This document shows, one piece after another, positions 15,513-18,221 of a stretch of 18,221 nt of DNA. Below the pieces are notes generated by a model. It was not told the DNA's origin. It did no database searches and was given only the letters and a program-made list of their open reading frames with translations. Source of the stretch: SAR324 cluster bacterium (GTDB lineage Bacteria > SAR324 > NAC60-12); assembly GCA_028822475.1 (NCBI GenBank), contig JAPKDT010000007.1, positions 1-18,221 of the forward strand, given 5' to 3'. Numbering within the stretch: the stretch's first letter is position 1; each line of letters begins with the position of its first letter. The position numbers and the translations under genes are program-made.

Positions 15513-16460
15513 ATGGAATATTATCCCCGAGACATGCTTGGTTACGGCCAACACCCACCACATCCGCTGTGGCCTAATAATTCCAGGATTGCCGTACAAT
15601 TTGTGATAAATTATGAAGAAGGCGGTGAAAACTGTATCCTACACGGTGACCCCGCATCAGAAACATTTCTTTCCGAAATTATCGGTGCGCCACCTTTTGT
15701 TGGAGCACGCCACATGAGTATGGAATCTCTTTATGAATATGGAAGTCGAGCCGGATTTTGGCGCTTACACCGTCTTTTCACTCAAATGAATATTCCAGTG
15801 ACAATTTTCGGGGTGGGGATGGCTTTGGAACGTAATCCGGAAGCAGTAGAGGCTATGCTAAAAGCGGATTGGGAAATTGCCTCTCATGGTTATCGCTGGA
15901 TTGATTATAAAGATATTCCGGAAGAAATCGAACGCGAACACATGGCCAGAGCAATTGAAGTTCATACCCGAGTTACCGGCAGCAGACCTTTGGGCTGGTA
16001 CACAGGCCGTACCAGTGCCAACACTCAACGTCTGGTACAGGAAGAAGGCGGTTTTTTATATGACGCAGATTCATACGCAGACGATTTGCCTTACTGGGTA
16101 GAAACTCCTGCAGGCGAGCCGCATCTGGTAATTCCCTACACCTTGGATACCAACGATATGCGTTTTGCCAGTCCTCAGGGTTTTAATTCCGGAGAGCAGT
16201 TTTTTAATTATCTTCGTGACGCGTTCGATGTACTTTATGCAGAGGGAGAAACTGCCTCGACCGAAGGAAAGTCCGGTTCCAGAAGTTCCTGTCCTAAAAT
16301 GTTGAGCATCGGTCTACACTGTAGACTTATTGGTCGTCCAGGACGCATCGCCTCTTTAGAAAAATTTTTAGCTCATGTAAATAACCATCCCGACGTCTGG
16401 CTCTGCCGCCGAATTGACATTGCGCGCCACTGGCACAAACACCACCGACCTGCAGACTAA
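15513..16460 (+). CDS. puuE: allantoinase, PuuE type (polysaccharide-deacetylase fold)
   Basis: PuuE hydrolyses allantoin to allantoate. It belongs to the polysaccharide-deacetylase (NodB-like) fold and is unrelated to the amidohydrolase AllB. The 315 residues match the family length and its signatures: YYPRDMLGYGQHPPHPLWPN (3-22), VQFVINYEEGGENCILHGD (28-46), a HMSMESLYEYGSRAGFWRL-type segment, IASHGYRWIDYKDIP (the HGxRW motif) and GWYTGRTSANTQRLV. The C-terminal half has DADSYADDLPYW, IPYTLDTNDMRF and SIGLHCRLIGRPGR, the last being the conserved HxRLxGRPGR. It is cytoplasmic. It starts the rightward transcript of the cluster, divergent from puuD, and is followed by allantoicase after 102 bases. 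The start has no Shine-Dalgarno. Confidence 0.95.
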   Translation: MEYYPRDMLGYGQHPPHPLWPNNSRIAVQFVINYEEGGENCILHGDPASETFLSEIIGAPPFVGARHMSMESLYEYGSRAGFWRLHRLFTQMNIPVTIFGVGMALERNPEAVEAMLKADWEIASHGYRWIDYKDIPEEIEREHMARAIEVHTRVTGSRPLGWYTGRTSANTQRLVQEEGGFLYDADSYADDLPYWVETPAGEPHLVIPYTLDTNDMRFASPQGFNSGEQFFNYLRDAFDVLYAEGETASTEGKSGSRSSCPKMLSIGLHCRLIGRPGRIASLEKFLAHVNNHPDVWLCRRIDIARHWHKHHRPAD

Positions 16461-16470
16461 TTAACTAACA

Positions 16471-16498
16471 GTAACTGATATTTGTTACATAGCTGTAA
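16471..16498. repeat. overlapping inverted repeats between puuE and allantoicase
   Basis: In the 102-base gap, TTACA (16485-16489) and TGTAA (16494-16498) form arms around a 4-base centre, and GTAAC (16471-16475) pairs with GTTAC (16484-16488). The arms overlap, so only one pairing could form at a time. A regulator site or weak mRNA hairpin is possible; the arms are short and may be chance. Confidence 0.25.
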
Positions 16499-16550
16499 TA
16501 GAACATAGCCAATCTTGATGATTATCTTTAAATAAACAAAATAACGAATT

Positions 16551-16557
16551 AAAGGAG
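16551..16557 (+). promoter_or_regulatory. Shine-Dalgarno AAAGGAG deciding the TTG start of allantoicase
   Basis: AAAGGAG lies 5 bases before the TTG at 16563. There is no ATG that preserves the N-terminal conserved region, so this site supports a TTG start. Confidence 0.65.
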
Positions 16558-16562
16558 CTACT

Positions 16563-17564
16563 TTGGAATCACAACACGACAACCGTTTCTCAAGTCAGTA
16601 TCTGAACCTTGCTGAAGAAAGACTCGGTACTGTAGTTTTATCAACAACGGATGATTTTTTTGCAGAAAAAGAAAATATAATCAAACCCGGACGCGGTATT
16701 TTTATTCCGGACAAATTCACTGATGACGGGAAATGGATGGACGGCTGGGAATCAAGACGCAAACGGATCCCTGGACACGACTGGTGCAGCATTCGTTTGG
16801 GAGCGCCTGGAAAAATAAGGGCGCTCGATATTGACACCAATCATTTTACCGGCAACTTCCCGCCGTTTGCTTCATTGGAAGCCTGCGAAATAAAAGGAGA
16901 TCCGGATGATTCTACCGAATGGACTGAACTTCTCGCTAAATCTCCACTCCAAGGAACTTCCCAAAACTTCTTTGAAGTTTCAGGTGAGCAACGCTGGACT
17001 CATGTGCGCCTTCATATTTATCCAGACGGCGGAGTTGCGCGGTTGCGGGTTTATGGAGAACCGCACATGGATTGGTCAACGATTGGTGCGGATGAAATAA
17101 TTGATCTTTCTGCATCATGGCACGGCGGTTTGGCCCTGGCCTGTAACGATCAACATTTTGGTGATATGGGAAACTTGATTGCTCCAGGTCGTGGAATAAA
17201 TATGGGTGACGGCTGGGAAACACGGCGGCGGCGAAACCCTGGAAATGACTGGGTTATTTTACGCCTCGCACGCAAAGGAGAGGTCAGGAAAATCGAGGTT
17301 GACACAAATTTTTTCAAAGGAAATTATCCGGATCGTTGTTCAGTCGATGCAGCAGATTTACCAGCAGATACTTCTCCTGAAAACTGGGAGAAGGCGAAAA
17401 TAGCATGGCAGACTTTGCTTCCGGAACAAAAACTTCAAGCGGACCACAGACATTATTTTGAAGCAGAACTTCAAGCTGTAGGTGCTGTAACTCATCTGCG
17501 TCTTAATATTTTTCCGGATGGCGGAGTGAGCCGTTTTCGCGTTTCCGGTGTCAAGGCTGAATAA
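16563..17564 (+). CDS. alc: allantoicase
   Basis: Allantoicase cleaves allantoate to (S)-ureidoglycolate and urea. The 333 residues fit the family and show its internal duplication of two jelly-roll repeats. The first (about 20-165) has GRGIFIPDKFTDDGKWMDGWESRRKR and LDIDTNHFTGNFPPFASLEAC, ending in HIYPDGGVARLRVYGE. The second (about 185-331) has NLIAPGRGINMGDGWETRRR, NDWVILRLA, VDTNFFKGNYPD and NIFPDGGVSRFRVSGV. The paired GWE(S/T)RR(K/R)R and PDGG(V)xRxRV blocks are diagnostic. Translation starts at TTG 16563, 5 bases after AAAGGAG. It is cytoplasmic. As the product still holds one urea unit, a ureidoglycolate-degrading step must follow; the next gene is a candidate by position only. Confidence 0.94.
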   Translation: MESQHDNRFSSQYLNLAEERLGTVVLSTTDDFFAEKENIIKPGRGIFIPDKFTDDGKWMDGWESRRKRIPGHDWCSIRLGAPGKIRALDIDTNHFTGNFPPFASLEACEIKGDPDDSTEWTELLAKSPLQGTSQNFFEVSGEQRWTHVRLHIYPDGGVARLRVYGEPHMDWSTIGADEIIDLSASWHGGLALACNDQHFGDMGNLIAPGRGINMGDGWETRRRRNPGNDWVILRLARKGEVRKIEVDTNFFKGNYPDRCSVDAADLPADTSPENWEKAKIAWQTLLPEQKLQADHRHYFEAELQAVGAVTHLRLNIFPDGGVSRFRVSGVKAE

Positions 17565-17607
17565 GCAATTATTTGTTAAAATTACTATTGAGTCAGAAGC
17601 TCTCTTC

Positions 17608-17708
17608 AAACAGGAATATTGTTAACTACTGTTTATCATCCCGACTGAAGGTAACGTTCTGATAAAATTCTTAATTCATGTAGTAACCAAAACGTTCGAC
17701 AGGGATGA
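17608..17708. repeat. structured gap before the DUF6986 gene: two inverted repeats and an AACGTTC direct repeat
   Basis: The 197-base gap between allantoicase and the last gene holds two inverted repeats. AAACAG (17608-17613) pairs with CTGTTT (17629-17634) across a 15-base loop. TCATCCC (17636-17642) pairs with GGGATGA (17702-17708). Inside the second, AACGTTC occurs twice as a direct repeat (17653-17659 and 17691-17697), and its palindromic AACGTT cores could also pair to extend the stem. The first hairpin could be a weak terminator of the puuE-alc transcript and the second a leader structure or operator for the next gene. It matches no riboswitch class I recognise. Confidence 0.4.
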
Positions 17709-17761
17709 GAAGACAAAACTCATGACTGTAAAGTAAAATATTTCAAAAAATTTAAATAACT

Positions 17762-18221
17762 ATGAAAACTATTTTAAGCGACGAAAGGATTTTCAGAATT
17801 CTCAAGCAACTTGGGGGTGCGAACAGTTCCTTTGAAAACAACTATCCCGGCAAGAACCTGCGGCGGCAACCCGTTCAGACATTCTACGAAGGGGCGCACT
17901 TATTTAAAGCTGATTCTGCTAAAAACTTTGGCAAACTCGCAAACAAAAATTTCGCTAATTTTGCACCGAATTTTGTAAGGTTCGCAAAGTCGCTTGGTTT
18001 GAAAGGTGCGGACAGTTTGCCAGACAGCAAAGCTGAAATCAATGAATTGCTTACGGAAATCGAAAATAACGGAGTGGATACGAAAAAAAGCGTGGTTTGG
18101 CTGGCATGGCGAGTTTACACACAAGTTAAGAAAAAATTAGAGAGTGAGGCGGTTGAAGATTTAAGGCTGGATTATGAAGACGGATTCGGCATACATCCTG
18201 ATGAGAAAGAAGACGCAGTGG
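17762..18221 (+). CDS. DUF6986-type CitE/aldolase-superfamily protein, 5' part only
   Basis: The first 153 codons of a longer gene that continues past the window. It matches the N-terminal region of the DUF6986 family (often mislabelled phosphoenolpyruvate kinase), which belongs with citrate lyase beta and HpcH/HpaI aldolases in the phosphoenolpyruvate-pyruvate TIM-barrel superfamily. Diagnostic pieces are NYPG then RRQPVQTFYEGAHLF (34-48), FAPNFVRFAKSLGL (67-80), and VEDLRLDYEDGFGIHPDEKEDAV (131-153). The L-D-Y-E-D-G-F-G block (D137, E139, D140) corresponds to the metal-binding DLED motif of CitE. No signal peptide is present, so it is cytoplasmic. The start ATG follows an A/T-rich leader without Shine-Dalgarno. 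Position after allantoicase suggests action on ureidoglycolate or glyoxylate; this is inference. Confidence 0.75.
   Translation, partial: MKTILSDERIFRILKQLGGANSSFENNYPGKNLRRQPVQTFYEGAHLFKADSAKNFGKLANKNFANFAPNFVRFAKSLGLKGADSLPDSKAEINELLTEIENNGVDTKKSVVWLAWRVYTQVKKKLESEAVEDLRLDYEDGFGIHPDEKEDAV

Noticed and set aside
17900..18124. Minus-strand open frame of 74 codons at the right end
   Set aside because: It lies antisense to the DUF6986 gene, which has clear family motifs; the antisense product has no recognisable feature or ribosome-binding site.
1..18221. Mobile elements, CRISPR arrays, defence genes, tRNA or rRNA
   Set aside because: I found no transposase or integrase motifs, no repeat-spacer pattern and no recognisable tRNA or rRNA stretches on either strand.

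Overview
The window looks like chromosomal DNA of a Gram-negative, proteobacterium-like organism of moderate to low GC. The evidence is an NtrC-type sigma-54 activator, an mreCD/PBP2/Maf wall-elongation block, a beta-barrel outer-membrane protein and a cytochrome-c-fused urate oxidase (PuuD). A marine deltaproteobacterial or SAR324-like lineage is a guess that the sequence alone cannot confirm. I see no rRNA, tRNA, CRISPR array or insertion sequence, and no gene-free stretch longer than 300 bases.

Layout. (1) Bases 1-2395, minus strand: two tandem paralogous multi-pass membrane proteins of a putative Na+/H+ antiporter family; the left one runs off the window. (2) Bases 2585-8169, plus strand: an unrecognised charged protein, an NtrC-like response regulator overlapping hisE, a degenerate Old Yellow Enzyme-like protein, RidA and homoserine dehydrogenase. 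(3) Bases 8229-13133, plus strand: mreC, mreD, PBP2 and maf with overlapping or close junctions, then an outer-membrane protein whose signal peptide is interrupted by an in-frame TAG at codon 3. (4) Bases 13191-18221: a urate-to-ureidoglycolate cluster. uraD (+) converges on hiuH (-), which lies downstream of puuD (-); puuD diverges from puuE (+), which is followed by allantoicase (+) and the 5' part of a DUF6986/CitE-like gene (+).

How the genes fit together. Cluster 4 encodes every step from urate to ureidoglycolate: PuuD (urate to 5-hydroxyisourate), HiuH (to OHCU), UraD (to S-allantoin), PuuE (to allantoate) and allantoicase (to ureidoglycolate plus urea). No classical ureidoglycolate lyase is seen. 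The DUF6986 protein, of the same superfamily as citrate lyase beta and malate synthase, sits where a ureidoglycolate- or glyoxylate-consuming enzyme would be expected. Cluster 3 is housekeeping cell-shape machinery and cluster 2 is amino-acid metabolism plus nitrogen-type regulation.

Most worth a second look: the amber codon in the outer-membrane protein, the DUF6986 gene in the ureide cluster, loss of ligand- and FMN-binding residues in the OYE-like protein, KTA in place of KTG in PBP2, and inverted and direct repeats in the gap before DUF6986. All family assignments come from reading motifs by eye; no database search was run.
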